A DNA stretch of 64,000 nt from Xanthomonas chitinilytica (GCF_026107455.2 NZ_JAPCHY010000003.1:124001-188000); one strand, 5' to 3'. Positions 7,937-18,706 are shown, counted from the stretch's first letter. Numbers and translations are program-made. Notes: a model not told the origin generated them from the letters alone.

Positions 7937-8584
7937 TCAGAGTTGGAACTGCGGTGTCGGAGCAGCGCCCCGCAGGTAGGCGATATCGGTTTCGAACAGC
8001 GATTCGGTGTTGCCGTCGGCGTGGACCAGCACCGCTTCCATCACCGGCGAGTGGCCGCGGACGACGAACAGGCGGCCGCCGGGACGCAGCCACTGCAGGA
8101 ACTGCGGCGGCACGCGGTCGACCGCGGCGGTGATGCAGATGGCGTCGAAACGGCGCTCGCTGGTCCAGGCCAGCGCGTCGGCGGTCTCGATGCGGATGTT
8201 GCTGCCCAGGGCGACGGCGTCGAGCCGCGCGCGCGCGCCGGCGGCCAGCTCCGGCTCGATCTCCAGGCTCAGCACTTCCCGCGCCAGCTGGCCCAGGCAG
8301 GCGCTGATGAAGCCGCTGCCGGTGCCGATCTCCAGCACCTCGTCGCTCGGCTGCAGGTCCAGCGCCTGCAGCATGCGGCCTTCGACCACCGGCTTCATCA
8401 TCTTCTGGCCGTGGCCCAGCGGCAGTTCCAGGTCGGCATAGGCCAGGGCCCGGTGCGACGGAGCGACGAACGCTTCCCGCGGCAGCCGTGCAAGTACATC
8501 GAGCACGCGCAGGTCCAGCACGTCCCAGGGACGTATCTGCTGCTCAACCATCATCTCGCGGGCTTGGGAATAATCGATCGTCAT
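7937..8584 (-). CDS. pcm: Protein-L-isoaspartate O-methyltransferase family protein
   Basis: This 215-residue SAM-dependent methyltransferase has motif I as LEIGTGSGFISACLGQLA, the upstream MVEQQIRPWDVLD and PREAFVAP, and the LPLGHGQKMMKPVV region of the Pcm family. Pcm methylates abnormal L-isoaspartyl residues in aged proteins so that they can revert. The family's usual substrate-loop motif near QTISQP is replaced by GQKMMKP, so the activity may differ from the Escherichia coli enzyme. The ATG at 8584 (MTIDYSQAREMM) is favoured over one 30 bases upstream. It is immediately upstream of tolC, and the adjacency is seen in related Xanthomonadaceae. Confidence 0.85.
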   Translation of the reverse strand: MTIDYSQAREMMVEQQIRPWDVLDLRVLDVLARLPREAFVAPSHRALAYADLELPLGHGQKMMKPVVEGRMLQALDLQPSDEVLEIGTGSGFISACLGQLAREVLSLEIEPELAAGARARLDAVALGSNIRIETADALAWTSERRFDAICITAAVDRVPPQFLQWLRPGGRLFVVRGHSPVMEAVLVHADGNTESLFETDIAYLRGAAPTPQFQL

Positions 8585-8715
8585 GGGGTCTTTCCAGCGC
8601 AGTGGGCCGGCCATTTTACCGGTGCCGGGAGCCGGCGGCGCGTGGCAAGCATCGCTGCCGCCGTGCCGGGGGCGCAGTGCCGGAAGTCATCGCGACCTCC
8701 GGTCCATTCAGGTTG

Positions 8716-9378
8716 CTACCGCCGCGCATAGGCGCGGAGGAAGAAATCGACCGTGGTCCGGACATGCGCGCGGGCGTCCGGGGGCGCCGGCTGCGTGCAC
8801 AGGCCGCACATCATGTGGGTGTGCAGTTCGCCCTTGACCAGGCAGAAGAACTGGTGCGCGGCCTGGTCGACGTCGTCGATGTCCAGTTCGCCGGCGGCCA
8901 CGCGGGCGCGCAGGAAGTCGGCCAGCGCCTGGTGGGTGCGCCGCGGGCCGGCGCGCCAGAACATCTCGCGCACGCGGTCGTCGGTGTCCGGCGACATCAT
9001 CATGCGCTGGGTGGCGATGGCGGCATCGCTGCTGACCAGGGTGAAGAACGCCTCGCCGATGCCCAGCAGCTGGTCGCGCAGCGGACCTTCGGCGTCGGTC
9101 ACGAACAGCGCGTCGGGCATCATCTCCACGCACTTGGCCTGGACCGCCTCGAGGAACAGCGCTTCCTTGTCGCCGAAGTGGCTGTAGACGGTGAGCTTGG
9201 AGACGCCGGCGCGGGCGGCGATGCCGTCCATGCTCACGCCGTTGAAGCCCAGCTCGACGAACATTTCCTTGGCCGCATCGAGGATGGCGGCGCGTTTGCC
9301 CAGGTCCTTCGGCCGGCCGGGACCGCTGGCCCTGGCGGCAGGCTTTTCCGGAGCGGGGACGGGAGCTTTACGTGACAT
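8716..9378 (-). CDS. TetR/AcrR family transcriptional repressor of the divergent RND pump
   Basis: This 220-residue protein has an N-terminal TetR helix-turn-helix at about residues 28-75: ILDAAKEMFVELGFNGVSMD, then GIAARAGVSKLTVYSHFGDK. The C-terminal two-thirds are the variable ligand-binding and dimer domain, including a cysteine pair (MMCGLC). A basic, proline-rich tail of about 25 residues precedes the HTH. The gene is divergent from an RND adaptor/pump pair, with palindromic sites in the shared promoter, the classic arrangement in which a TetR protein represses an efflux operon until a substrate binds. The inducer is unknown. Confidence 0.9.
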   Translation of the reverse strand: MSRKAPVPAPEKPAARASGPGRPKDLGKRAAILDAAKEMFVELGFNGVSMDGIAARAGVSKLTVYSHFGDKEALFLEAVQAKCVEMMPDALFVTDAEGPLRDQLLGIGEAFFTLVSSDAAIATQRMMMSPDTDDRVREMFWRAGPRRTHQALADFLRARVAAGELDIDDVDQAAHQFFCLVKGELHTHMMCGLCTQPAPPDARAHVRTTVDFFLRAYARR

Positions 9379-9386
9379 GGGTCAAT

Positions 9387-9432
9387 ACTAGACCAATCGG
9401 TTCGATATTTATACTATACCGGTCGGTTCAGT
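9387..9432. promoter_or_regulatory. Probable TetR operators in the divergent promoter
   Basis: ACTATACCGGTCGGTTCAGT at 9413-9432 matches its own reverse complement at 14 of 20 positions, around a central ACCG-CGGT pair. A weaker related site, ACTAGACCAATCGGTTCGAT, lies at 9387-9406. The surrounding AT-rich stretch (ATATTTATACTATA) is the obvious place for both promoters. A repressor bound here would block transcription in both directions. Confidence 0.65.
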
Positions 9433-9495
9433 ATGCGCGGCGGTGTTTCTCCGTCGCGCCGCGATCTCCTCCACACATATCTCTTCCGGTGTCCG

Positions 9496-10617
9496 ATGAA
9501 AAACTTCCGATGGATTGGCGGCAGTCTGTTCCTGATCGCGTTGACCGCCTGCGGCGACCGCCAGGCGCCGCAGGCGGCCGCGGTGCCGGTGCTGGTGGTG
9601 CACCCGCAGGCCGCGGTGGGCCAGGGCCTGTCGGCCTATCCCGGTGAGGTGCGGGCGCGCGAGGAAAGCCCGCTGTCGTTCCAGGTGGGCGGCAACCTGC
9701 TGCGGCGTCACGTCGACGCCGGCCAGCGCGTGCGCAAGGGCCAGCTGCTGGCCGAGCTCGATGTATCGGACTACGAACTGCGGGCGCGGGCGGCGCAGGC
9801 ACAGTACGCCGCCGCGCAGGCCGACCTGGAGCGCGCGCGCGACGACCACAAGCGCTACCAGGCGCTGGCCGCGCAGCAACTGGTGAGCCAGTCGGCGCTG
9901 GAAGCGCAGGCGGCGGCCTACAAGGCGGCGCAGGGACAGGCCGATGCCGCGCGCTCGAACCTGGACGTGGCCCGCAACCAGGCCGGCTACGCGCAGCTGC
10001 GGGCGCCGGCCGACGGCGTGATCGCCAGCCGCCAGGCCGAGGCCGGGCAGGTGGTGGCGGCCGGGCAGACCATCTATACGCTGGCCGCCGATGGCGCCCG
10101 CGAGGTGGCCATCGCGCTGCCGGAAAGCGGCATCGGCGATTTCGCCGTGGGCCAGGAAGTGCAGGTGGAGCTGTGGAATGCGCCGGGCCGGCGCTGGCCC
10201 GGCACCATCCGCGAGATCGCGCCGGCGGCCGATGCGCAGGCGCGCACCTATGCCACCCGCGTCAGCCTGGCGCCGGAGGCGCTGGATGCGGTCGAACTGG
10301 GCCAGAGCGCGAAGGTCCATGCGGCCAGCGGCAAGGACGGCACATTGCAGCTGCCGCTGGCGGCGATCCAGCAGGACGGGCAGGGCAAGGCCAGCGTGTG
10401 GGTGGTGGACCCGGCCAGCGCCACGCTGAAGTCGCGGCAGGTGCAGGTCGGGGCCTACGGCGCCGAAACGGTGCCGGTGCTGTCCGGAGTCGAGGCCGGC
10501 GACTGGGTGGTGGCCGGTGGCGGCCACCTGCTGCGCGAGGACCAGCCGGTGACGGCGGTGGATCGCCAGAACCGGCCGGTGCTGGCGCCGGCCACGCCTG
10601 CCGCGGACAAGGAGTAA
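9496..10617 (+). CDS. RND efflux periplasmic adaptor subunit (membrane fusion lipoprotein)
   Basis: This 373-residue protein has a lipoprotein signal ending in the lipobox LTAC, so it is anchored in the inner membrane by acylated Cys. It then shows the split biotinyl-lipoyl domain (SFQVGGNLLRRHVDAGQRVR and APADGVIASRQAEAGQVV), a long alpha-hairpin rich in Ala, Gln and Arg between them, and a beta-barrel. Such adaptors join an inner-membrane RND pump to TolC. The ATG at 9496 starts the signal peptide; an upstream start at 9433 would put 21 polar residues before it and lie in the operator. The gene ends four bases before the pump gene. Confidence 0.92.
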   Translation: MKNFRWIGGSLFLIALTACGDRQAPQAAAVPVLVVHPQAAVGQGLSAYPGEVRAREESPLSFQVGGNLLRRHVDAGQRVRKGQLLAELDVSDYELRARAAQAQYAAAQADLERARDDHKRYQALAAQQLVSQSALEAQAAAYKAAQGQADAARSNLDVARNQAGYAQLRAPADGVIASRQAEAGQVVAAGQTIYTLAADGAREVAIALPESGIGDFAVGQEVQVELWNAPGRRWPGTIREIAPAADAQARTYATRVSLAPEALDAVELGQSAKVHAASGKDGTLQLPLAAIQQDGQGKASVWVVDPASATLKSRQVQVGAYGAETVPVLSGVEAGDWVVAGGGHLLREDQPVTAVDRQNRPVLAPATPAADKE

Positions 10618-10621
10618 GCGC

Positions 10622-13600
10622 GTGCGCCGCTTCAATCTCTCCGAGTGGGCGCTGGGCAACCGGCCGCTGGTGCTGTTCGCGATGCTGGCCTTCGCCGTGA
10701 TCGGCACCTGGTCGTACCGGCACCTGGGCCAGTCCGAGGACCCGCCGTTCACCTTCAAGGCGATGGTGGTGCAGACCATGTGGCCGGGCGCCACCGCCGA
10801 GCAGGTCTCGCGGCAGGTGACCGAGCCGATCGAGAAGGCGCTGATGAACACCGGGCAGTACGAGTTCATCCGCTCGTACTCGCGCCCGGGCGAGTCGCAG
10901 GTGATCTTCATGGCCCGCGACAGCATGCGCTCGAAGGACATCCCCGAGCTCTGGTACCAGGTGCGCAAGCGCGTGGGCGACATCCGCTCCTCGCTGCCGC
11001 GCGAGGTGGTGGGGCCGTTCTTCAACGACGAGTTCGGCGACACCTTCGGCAACATCTACGCGCTGACCGGCCAGGGCTTCGACTACGCGGTGATGCGCGA
11101 CTACGCCGACCGCATCCAGCTGGAACTGCAGCGGCTGGACGATGTCGGCAAGGTCGACCTGATCGGCCTGCAGGACGAGAAGATCTGGATCGAGCTGTCC
11201 AATACCAAGCTGGCCACGCTCGGGGTGCCGATGCAGGCGGTGCAGCAGGCGTTGTCCGAGCAGAACGCGGTGGCCGCCGCCAGCTTCTTCGAGACGCCGA
11301 GCGATCGCGTGCAGCTGCGGGTAAGCGGCCAGTTCGACAGCGTGGACGACATCCGCGCCTTCCCGATCCGCGCCGGCGACCGCACCGTGCGCCTGGGCGA
11401 CATCGCCGAGGTGAAGCGCGGCTTCGCCGATCCGGCCGCGCCGAAGATGCGCTTCATGGGCGAGGACGCCATCGGCCTGGCGGTGGCGATGAAGGACGGC
11501 GGCGACATCCTCCGCCTGGGCAAGGCGCTGGACGCCGAGTTCGGGCGGCTGCAGAAGACGCTGCCGGCCGGCATGGAGCTGCGCAAGGTGTCCGACCAGC
11601 CGCATGCGGTGAAGGACTCGGTGGGCGAGTTCGTCAAGGTGCTGACCGAGGCGGTGGTGATCGTGCTGCTGGTCAGCTTCTTCTCGCTGGGCCTGCGCAC
11701 CGGCCTGGTGGTGGGCGTGACCATCCCGCTGGTGCTGGCGATGACGTTCTTCGTCATGCACCAGTTCGACATCGGCCTGCACAAGATCTCGCTCGGCGCG
11801 CTGGTGCTGGCGCTGGGCCTGCTGGTGGACGATGCGATCATCGCGGTGGAGATGATGGCCACCAAGATGGAGCAGGGCTACGACCGCCTGCGCGCGGCCA
11901 GCTTCGCCTGGGAATCGACCGCGTTCCCGATGCTGACCGGCACCCTGATCACCGCCGCCGGCTTCCTGCCGATCGCCACCGCGGCCTCGAGCACCGGCGA
12001 ATACACCCGCTCGCTGTTCCAGGTGGTGACCATCGCGCTGGTGGTGTCGTGGATCGCCGCGGTGCTGTTCATCCCCTACCTGGGCGACAAGATGCTGCCG
12101 GACCTGTTCAATCCGCAGCCGCCCAGGCCGGGCAGCCTGGCCGCGCGCTGGCGCGCCCGCCGCCAGCGGTGGGCCGACCGCCATCCGGCGCTGGCCAACC
12201 TGGTCGCGCCGGCCCAGCACGGGCACGGGCATGACCACGACCCGTACCAGCGGCCGTTCTACCGCGCCTTCCGCCGCTTCCTGGATGCATGCCTGCGCCG
12301 GCGCTGGCTGGTGATCTTCGCCACCGTCGGCCTGTTCGTGTTCTCGCTGGTGATGTTCCGCTTCGTGCCGCAGCAGTTCTTCCCGGATTCGACCCGGCCC
12401 GAGCTGATGGTGGACATCGAGCTGGCCGAAGGTGCCTCGCTGCGCGCGACCCAGGCGCAGGTGGCCAAGTTCGAGGCGCTGCTGGAGCAGCGCGAGGGCA
12501 TCGCCAACTACGTCGCCTACGTCGGCACCGGTTCGCCGCGCTTCTACCTGCCGCTGGACCAACAGCTGCCGGCGACCAACTTCGCCCAGTTCGTGGTGCT
12601 GGCCGCGGACATCCACGCGCGCGAGCAGACCCGCGACTGGCTGCTGCGCGAGGTGGTGCCGCAGTTCCCCGACGTGCAGATGCGGGTGACGCGGCTGGAG
12701 AACGGGCCGCCGGTGGGCTACCCGGTGCAGTTCCGGATTTCCGGCGAGCATGTCGAAAAGGTGCAGGCCATCGCCCGCGAGGTGGCCGACAAGGTGCGGC
12801 AGAACCCGCACGTGGCCAACGTCAACCTGGACTGGAGCGAGCCGAGCAAGGTGGTGCGGCTGCAGATCGACCAGGACCGCGCCCGCGCGCTGGGCGTGAG
12901 CAGCGCGCAGGTGGCGCAGTTCCTGTCCAGTTCGCTGTCGGGCATGAGCGTGAGCGCCTACCGCGAGGGCAACCGCCAGATCGAGATGCTGCTGCGCGGT
13001 CCGGACGAGGAGCGCGCGCAGCTGGACATGCTCGCCAGCCTGGCCATTCCCACCGCCGGCGGCACCGCGGTGTCGCTGGCGCAGGTGGCCACGCTGGAAT
13101 ACGCCTTCGAGGACGGCATCATCTGGCACCGCAACCGCCTGCCGACGGTGACGGTACGCGCCGACATCGGCGACGGCATGCTGCCGCCGGGCGTGGTGGC
13201 GCAGATCCTGCCGACGCTGGAGCCGATCCGCGCTGCGCTGCCCAGCGGCTACCTGCTGGAGACCGGCGGCACGGTGGAGGACTCGGCGCGCGGCCAGGAC
13301 TCGATCAAGGCCGGCATGCCGCTGTTCCTGATCGTGGTGGCGACGCTGCTGATGCTGCAGCTGCGCAGCTTCTCGCGCGCGGCGATGGTGCTGGTCACCG
13401 CGCCGCTGGGGATCATCGGCGCCACCCTGTTCCTGCTGCTGTTCCGGGTGCCGTTCGGGTTCGTGGCGATGCTCGGCACCATCGCCCTGGCCGGCATGAT
13501 CATGCGCAACTCGGTGATCCTGGTGGACCAGATCCAGCAGGACATCGACGCCGGCCACGACCGCTGGCACGCCATCATCGACGCCACCGTGCGCCGCTTC

Positions 13601-13789
13601 CGCCCCATCGTGCTGACCGCGCTGGCGGCGGTGCTGGCGATGATCCCGCTCTCGCGCAGCGCGTTCTACGGCTCGATGGCGATCTCGATCATGGGCGGGC
13701 TGATCGTCGGCACGGTGCTGACCCTGGTGTTCCTGCCGGCGCTGTACGCGGCCTGGTTCCGGGTGCGGCCGGACGAGGCCGCGTCCTGA
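10622..13789 (+). CDS. RND family multidrug efflux permease
   Basis: This 1055-residue inner-membrane proton/drug antiporter of the AcrB/HAE1 type has about twelve transmembrane helices in two repeats, with large periplasmic loops after TM1 and TM7. The paired aspartates of the proton relay are at residues 403-404, inside LALGLLVDDAIIAVEM in TM4. The start codon is GTG, with AAGGAG overlapping the end of the adaptor gene. A short His-rich cytoplasmic insertion (HGHGHDHDPY, near residues 537-546) between the halves is unusual for the family and could bind metal. Substrates are unknown. Expression is probably controlled by the divergent TetR protein, and TolC at 6549-7916 is a plausible outer channel. 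Confidence 0.92.
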   Translation: MRRFNLSEWALGNRPLVLFAMLAFAVIGTWSYRHLGQSEDPPFTFKAMVVQTMWPGATAEQVSRQVTEPIEKALMNTGQYEFIRSYSRPGESQVIFMARDSMRSKDIPELWYQVRKRVGDIRSSLPREVVGPFFNDEFGDTFGNIYALTGQGFDYAVMRDYADRIQLELQRLDDVGKVDLIGLQDEKIWIELSNTKLATLGVPMQAVQQALSEQNAVAAASFFETPSDRVQLRVSGQFDSVDDIRAFPIRAGDRTVRLGDIAEVKRGFADPAAPKMRFMGEDAIGLAVAMKDGGDILRLGKALDAEFGRLQKTLPAGMELRKVSDQPHAVKDSVGEFVKVLTEAVVIVLLVSFFSLGLRTGLVVGVTIPLVLAMTFFVMHQFDIGLHKISLGALVLALGLLVDDAIIAVEMMATKMEQGYDRLRAASFAWESTAFPMLTGTLITAAGFLPIATAASSTGEYTRSLFQVVTIALVVSWIAAVLFIPYLGDKMLPDLFNPQPPRPGSLAARWRARRQRWADRHPALANLVAPAQHGHGHDHDPYQRPFYRAFRRFLDACLRRRWLVIFATVGLFVFSLVMFRFVPQQFFPDSTRPELMVDIELAEGASLRATQAQVAKFEALLEQREGIANYVAYVGTGSPRFYLPLDQQLPATNFAQFVVLAADIHAREQTRDWLLREVVPQFPDVQMRVTRLENGPPVGYPVQFRISGEHVEKVQAIAREVADKVRQNPHVANVNLDWSEPSKVVRLQIDQDRARALGVSSAQVAQFLSSSLSGMSVSAYREGNRQIEMLLRGPDEERAQLDMLASLAIPTAGGTAVSLAQVATLEYAFEDGIIWHRNRLPTVTVRADIGDGMLPPGVVAQILPTLEPIRAALPSGYLLETGGTVEDSARGQDSIKAGMPLFLIVVATLLMLQLRSFSRAAMVLVTAPLGIIGATLFLLLFRVPFGFVAMLGTIALAGMIMRNSVILVDQIQQDIDAGHDRWHAIIDATVRRFRPIVLTALAAVLAMIPLSRSAFYGSMAISIMGGLIVGTVLTLVFLPALYAAWFRVRPDEAAS

Positions 13790-13815
13790 GCCCCCGGCAG
13801 CGCCTGTCGGGGGCT
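13789..13815 (+). terminator. Hairpin directly after the RND pump stop codon
   Basis: AGCCCCCG at 13789-13796 pairs with CGGGGGCT at 13808-13815. An overlapping alternative pairs CGCCTGTC with GACAGGCG further on. No T run follows, so termination would be weak or depend on other factors. Confidence 0.45.
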
Positions 13816-13872
13816 CCCTGACAGGCGCCTGCCGGTGCCGGTGATAGATTAGGTCCCCGGAGAAGGAACTGG

Positions 13873-16800
13873 TTGTCCGACGCGGTCGCCAGGGGGACGG
13901 GTTTGCCGATCGGTCGCAATGACATCGCTGGAGCGGCGACCTGCCGCGGCCGTTGGCTGCAGGCCGGCCGTTGCCTGTTGGCGGCGCCCCTGCTGCTGGC
14001 ATGCCTGTTGCTGGCGGGACTGTCGCCCGCCATGGCCGGCGACGGCCGCCACTACACCGTCAGCGGCTGGACCATGGAAGACGGCCTGCCGCACAACCTG
14101 GTGCATGCCATCGCCCAGGACCGCGACGGCTTCGTGTGGATCGGGACCTGGGAAGGCGTGGTCCGCTTCAACGGCCGCGGCTTCACCGTGTTCGACCGCC
14201 AGAACACGCCCGGTGCCGAGTTGTCCGGCGTATTCAGCATCGTCGCCGAAGCCGACGGCGGCGTGCTGTTCGGCACCGCCGCCGATGGCGTGTTCCGCTA
14301 CCACGAAGGCCGCTGGCAGCACCTGGGCGAACCCGCCGCGCGGCGGCTCGCGGTCACCGGGATGCTGCGCGGCCACGATGGCGCATTGTGGATCGCCTCG
14401 GCCAACCGCCTGCTGCGGATGGAGCGCGACGGCCGCCTGCAGGAAGCCGGCAGCGCCGCCGGACTGCCGGCGGCGCGCATCACCGCGCTGGCGCGGGGCG
14501 AACACGACGATGCGCTGCTGGTCGGTACCGAATCGGGGCTGTTCCGCCTGCACGAGGGCAAGGCCGAACCGTGGGGCACGGACTGGGCCGGCACGGTTGC
14601 GGTGCGCGACCTGGCCGACGATGGCGAAGGCGGCTGGCTGGTGGCCGGCGACGACGGCGTCCACTGGCGGCATGCCGATGGACGCCACGAGCGCCTGCAG
14701 GCCGGGCAGCGGGTCGATGCGGTGGTCCGCGACCGCCTGGGCGCGGTATGGATGAACCTGTCGATCGGCACCCTGCAGCGCCATGCCGCGGGAAGCAGCC
14801 AGCGCCTGCCGGTCCCCGGCGCGGTCAGCCCGGCCCTGTTCGAGGACCGCGAAGGCCTGGTGTGGGTGGGCAGTACCGATGGCCTGTACCGGGTGGCCGA
14901 AGGCGCCGCCACCGGCTTCACCCGCAGCGACGGGCTGGGCAGCGATTACGTCCGCACGGTACTGCAGAGCGACGATGGAGCGCTCTGGATCGGCCACGCC
15001 AACGGCCTCGACCGCTGGCATCACGGCCGCATGCAGGCGATCAGGCTCACGCCCGGGCTGGCCCGCGACACCTCGGTGCTGTCGCTGGCCTACCGCGACG
15101 GCGTGGTGTGGGCCGGTACCTACGACCGCGGCGTGTTCCGGCTCGACCTGCAGGGGCGGGTGCTGGAGCGGATTCCGGTCGGCAACGGTGCCCAGCCGAT
15201 CGTGCGCGCGCTGCTGCCCGACGCCGACGGCGGCGTGTGGATCGGCGGTACCCAGGGGTTGTCCCGCCACCATGACGGCCGCGTCGACGCCTACCTGGAC
15301 AGCGAGGGGTCGACCCTGGCGGTGGTGCAGGTGCTGTACCGCGACGATGGCGGGACCCTGTGGATCGGCACCACCGGTGGCATGGCGGCGCTGGATGGCG
15401 ACGGCACCCTGCGCCACTGGAAGGCGGGCGAGGACATTCCGGCGCAGTACGTGTTCGATTTCCTGCGCGACCCCGGCGGCGACCTGTGGATCGCCAGCGA
15501 CCGCGGGCTGCTGCGCATGCGCGGCGAACGGCTGCGGGTGTACGACCATCGCCACGGCCTGCCGCGCGACAAGGTGTTCCGCATCATCGACGACCACAAC
15601 GGCAACCTGTGGTTGTCCAGCAACCAGGGCGTGTTCCGGGTCGCGCGCGGCGATTTCGACCAGCTCGACGCCGGCAAGCGCCGCCTGCTGGCGGTGCACG
15701 TGGTCGATCACAGCGACGGCATGCCCGGCAGCCAGGGCAATGGCGCCTCGATGCCGGCCGGCTGGCGCGCCAGCAACGGCGCGCTGCTGTTCCCGACCTC
15801 GGCCGGGCTGGCGCTGATCGATCCGGACATCGCCGGCCGCCATGACCGCAGGGTGCCGCCGGTGGTGTTCGAGAGCATGGCCGTGGACGGCAACGTGCAG
15901 CCGCCGTTGTCCAGCCATCGCCTCGACGCCGGCACCAGCCGGGTCGCGATCGGCTACGCCGCGCTGAGTTTCCGCGCGCCGGACAAGCTGCGCTACCGCT
16001 ACCGGCTGCAAGGCTTCGACAACGATTGGGTGGATGCCGGCAGCAGCACCGAGGCGGTCTATACCAACCTGCCGCCCGGCCGTTACCAGCTGGAAGTGCA
16101 GGCGATGTCGCTGCCGCTGGACTGGGCGCGGCAGGAGGAGGTCGGCTCGACCTCGATGGTGCTGGAGGTGGTCCCGCCGCTGTGGCAGCGCACGTCCTGG
16201 CGGGTGCTGGCCGCGCTGCTGGTGCTGGGAGCGGTGGTACTCGGCTTCTGGCTGCGCACCGCCAGCTACCGCAACCGCCAGCGCAAACTTAACCGGGTGA
16301 TTGCCGAGCGTACCGAGGAGCTGCGCGAGAAGAACCGTGCGCTGGAAGCGGCCGGCCGCGAACACGATGCGTTGCTGCAGAAGCTCGCCCACCAGGCCAC
16401 CCACGATGTATTGACCGGCCTGCCGAACCGGCGCGCGGCCGACCAGCGCCTGCAGCAGGCGCTGCGCCAGGCCTTGGCCACCGGCGCGCCGTTGTGCGTG
16501 GCGCTGATGGACGTGGACCACTTCAAGCGCATCAACGACGAGCACGGCCACGAAGTGGGCGACCAGGTACTGCAGCAGGTGGCGGCGGTGTTGCGTTGCG
16601 AGCCGGGCGCGGCGGACATGGCCTTCGCCGCGCGCCATGGTGGCGAAGAGTTCCTGCTGGTGCTGGAGTCGACCGCGATGGAACCGGCGCTGCGCTACCT
16701 GGCCGACGTGCGCGAACGCATCGCCGCGTTGCGGATCCCGTCGCCGGACGGGGTGTTGCTGACGGCGACGGTCAGCATCGGCGTGGCCTGCGTGAAGCCG

Positions 16801-16890
16801 GGGCAGGACACCGCGCGCACGCTGCTGGCCGCGGCCGACCGCGAGCTGTACCGGGCCAAGCGCGAGGGCCGCAACCGCGTGCTGGGTTGA
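13873..16890 (+). CDS. Periplasmic beta-propeller sensor with Y_Y_Y and GGDEF domains (diguanylate cyclase)
   Basis: This is a protein of about 1005 residues. A membrane signal (LLAAPLLLACLLLAGLSPAMA, quoted only in part) is followed by about 13 two-component-regulator propeller repeats, seen as recurrent DG-x-(L/V)-W-(I/V)-G-T strands, in the periplasm. Then come a Y_Y_Y immunoglobulin-like domain (LRYRYRLQGFDNDWVDAG), a transmembrane helix near residue 780, a coiled coil (ERTEELREKNRALEAAGREH), and a GGDEF domain. The domain has DVDHFKRINDEHGHEVGD and an intact GGEEF at residues 923-927, so it should make c-di-GMP. No RxxD inhibitory site is visible just before GGEEF. The start is TTG at 13873 with GGAGAAGGAA before it; TTG at 13903, after AGGGGG, is an equally fair choice. 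Confidence 0.85.
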   Translation: MSDAVARGTGLPIGRNDIAGAATCRGRWLQAGRCLLAAPLLLACLLLAGLSPAMAGDGRHYTVSGWTMEDGLPHNLVHAIAQDRDGFVWIGTWEGVVRFNGRGFTVFDRQNTPGAELSGVFSIVAEADGGVLFGTAADGVFRYHEGRWQHLGEPAARRLAVTGMLRGHDGALWIASANRLLRMERDGRLQEAGSAAGLPAARITALARGEHDDALLVGTESGLFRLHEGKAEPWGTDWAGTVAVRDLADDGEGGWLVAGDDGVHWRHADGRHERLQAGQRVDAVVRDRLGAVWMNLSIGTLQRHAAGSSQRLPVPGAVSPALFEDREGLVWVGSTDGLYRVAEGAATGFTRSDGLGSDYVRTVLQSDDGALWIGHANGLDRWHHGRMQAIRLTPGLARDTSVLSLAYRDGVVWAGTYDRGVFRLDLQGRVLERIPVGNGAQPIVRALLPDADGGVWIGGTQGLSRHHDGRVDAYLDSEGSTLAVVQVLYRDDGGTLWIGTTGGMAALDGDGTLRHWKAGEDIPAQYVFDFLRDPGGDLWIASDRGLLRMRGERLRVYDHRHGLPRDKVFRIIDDHNGNLWLSSNQGVFRVARGDFDQLDAGKRRLLAVHVVDHSDGMPGSQGNGASMPAGWRASNGALLFPTSAGLALIDPDIAGRHDRRVPPVVFESMAVDGNVQPPLSSHRLDAGTSRVAIGYAALSFRAPDKLRYRYRLQGFDNDWVDAGSSTEAVYTNLPPGRYQLEVQAMSLPLDWARQEEVGSTSMVLEVVPPLWQRTSWRVLAALLVLGAVVLGFWLRTASYRNRQRKLNRVIAERTEELREKNRALEAAGREHDALLQKLAHQATHDVLTGLPNRRAADQRLQQALRQALATGAPLCVALMDVDHFKRINDEHGHEVGDQVLQQVAAVLRCEPGAADMAFAARHGGEEFLLVLESTAMEPALRYLADVRERIAALRIPSPDGVLLTATVSIGVACVKPGQDTARTLLAAADRELYRAKREGRNRVLG

Positions 16891-17044
16891 GGACGGTCGA
16901 CGAAGCCGTTACCGGTGTCCCTGCGAGATGCTTTCGACAGCCGAGCAGCTTTTCAACAGCCGAATGGCCGGTGATGGCTGGTGATGGCAGTCATCGCCGG
17001 CCACGACTGAGCAGGCGTGCCGGCCTCCACGGCCGCTCTCCACC

Positions 17045-17196
17045 GTCATCCCCGCGTAGACGGGGATCCAAGGACTTGCCTGCAATGCCGGATGAAACAT
17101 TGTTGTTTTCCGGAGCCATGGTCGCACCCGCAAGAAGCCGCTGGCTGACCAGCCGGCCGGCGGCTGAAGAGCGCGTCCCGCCTGCGTGGGGATGAC
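17045..17196. repeat. Inverted pair of GTCATCCCCGCG-type repeats between GGDEF gene and gdhA
   Basis: GTCATCCCCGCGTAGACGGG at 17045-17064 is answered in the opposite orientation by TCCCGCCTGCGTGGGGATGA, continuing to C, at 17176-17196. The two half-elements enclose about 110 bases. This GTCATCCCCGCG...GGGGAT motif is a widespread dispersed repeat in proteobacteria, and a facing pair is the layout of a BIME-like element. The rest of 16891-17291 holds no supportable gene; a small hairpin (CGGCAG/CTGCCG, 17262-17278) could terminate gdhA on the minus strand. Confidence 0.7.
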
Positions 17197-17291
17197 GATC
17201 CGGAAGACCCGCCGATCCGTCCCGATGGTTTCCCGGGCGGCAGTGGGCCTGTGCGGAACAACGGCAGCGGCCCTGCCGGCCGCCCCCGTCT

Positions 17292-18635
<1,344 letters not shown>

Positions 18636-18706
18636 GGGCATTCCTTCGGCGGACCGCCGTGCAGGATACGGCCAGCCCGCGGCCGGCGCTGGCGGCACCA
18701 ACGAGA

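Noticed and set aside
10262..14002. Minus-strand open frame of over 1200 codons opposite the RND pump
   Set aside because: The composition is His/Gln/Arg-rich without motifs, and the opposite strand encodes a complete, well-conserved pump.
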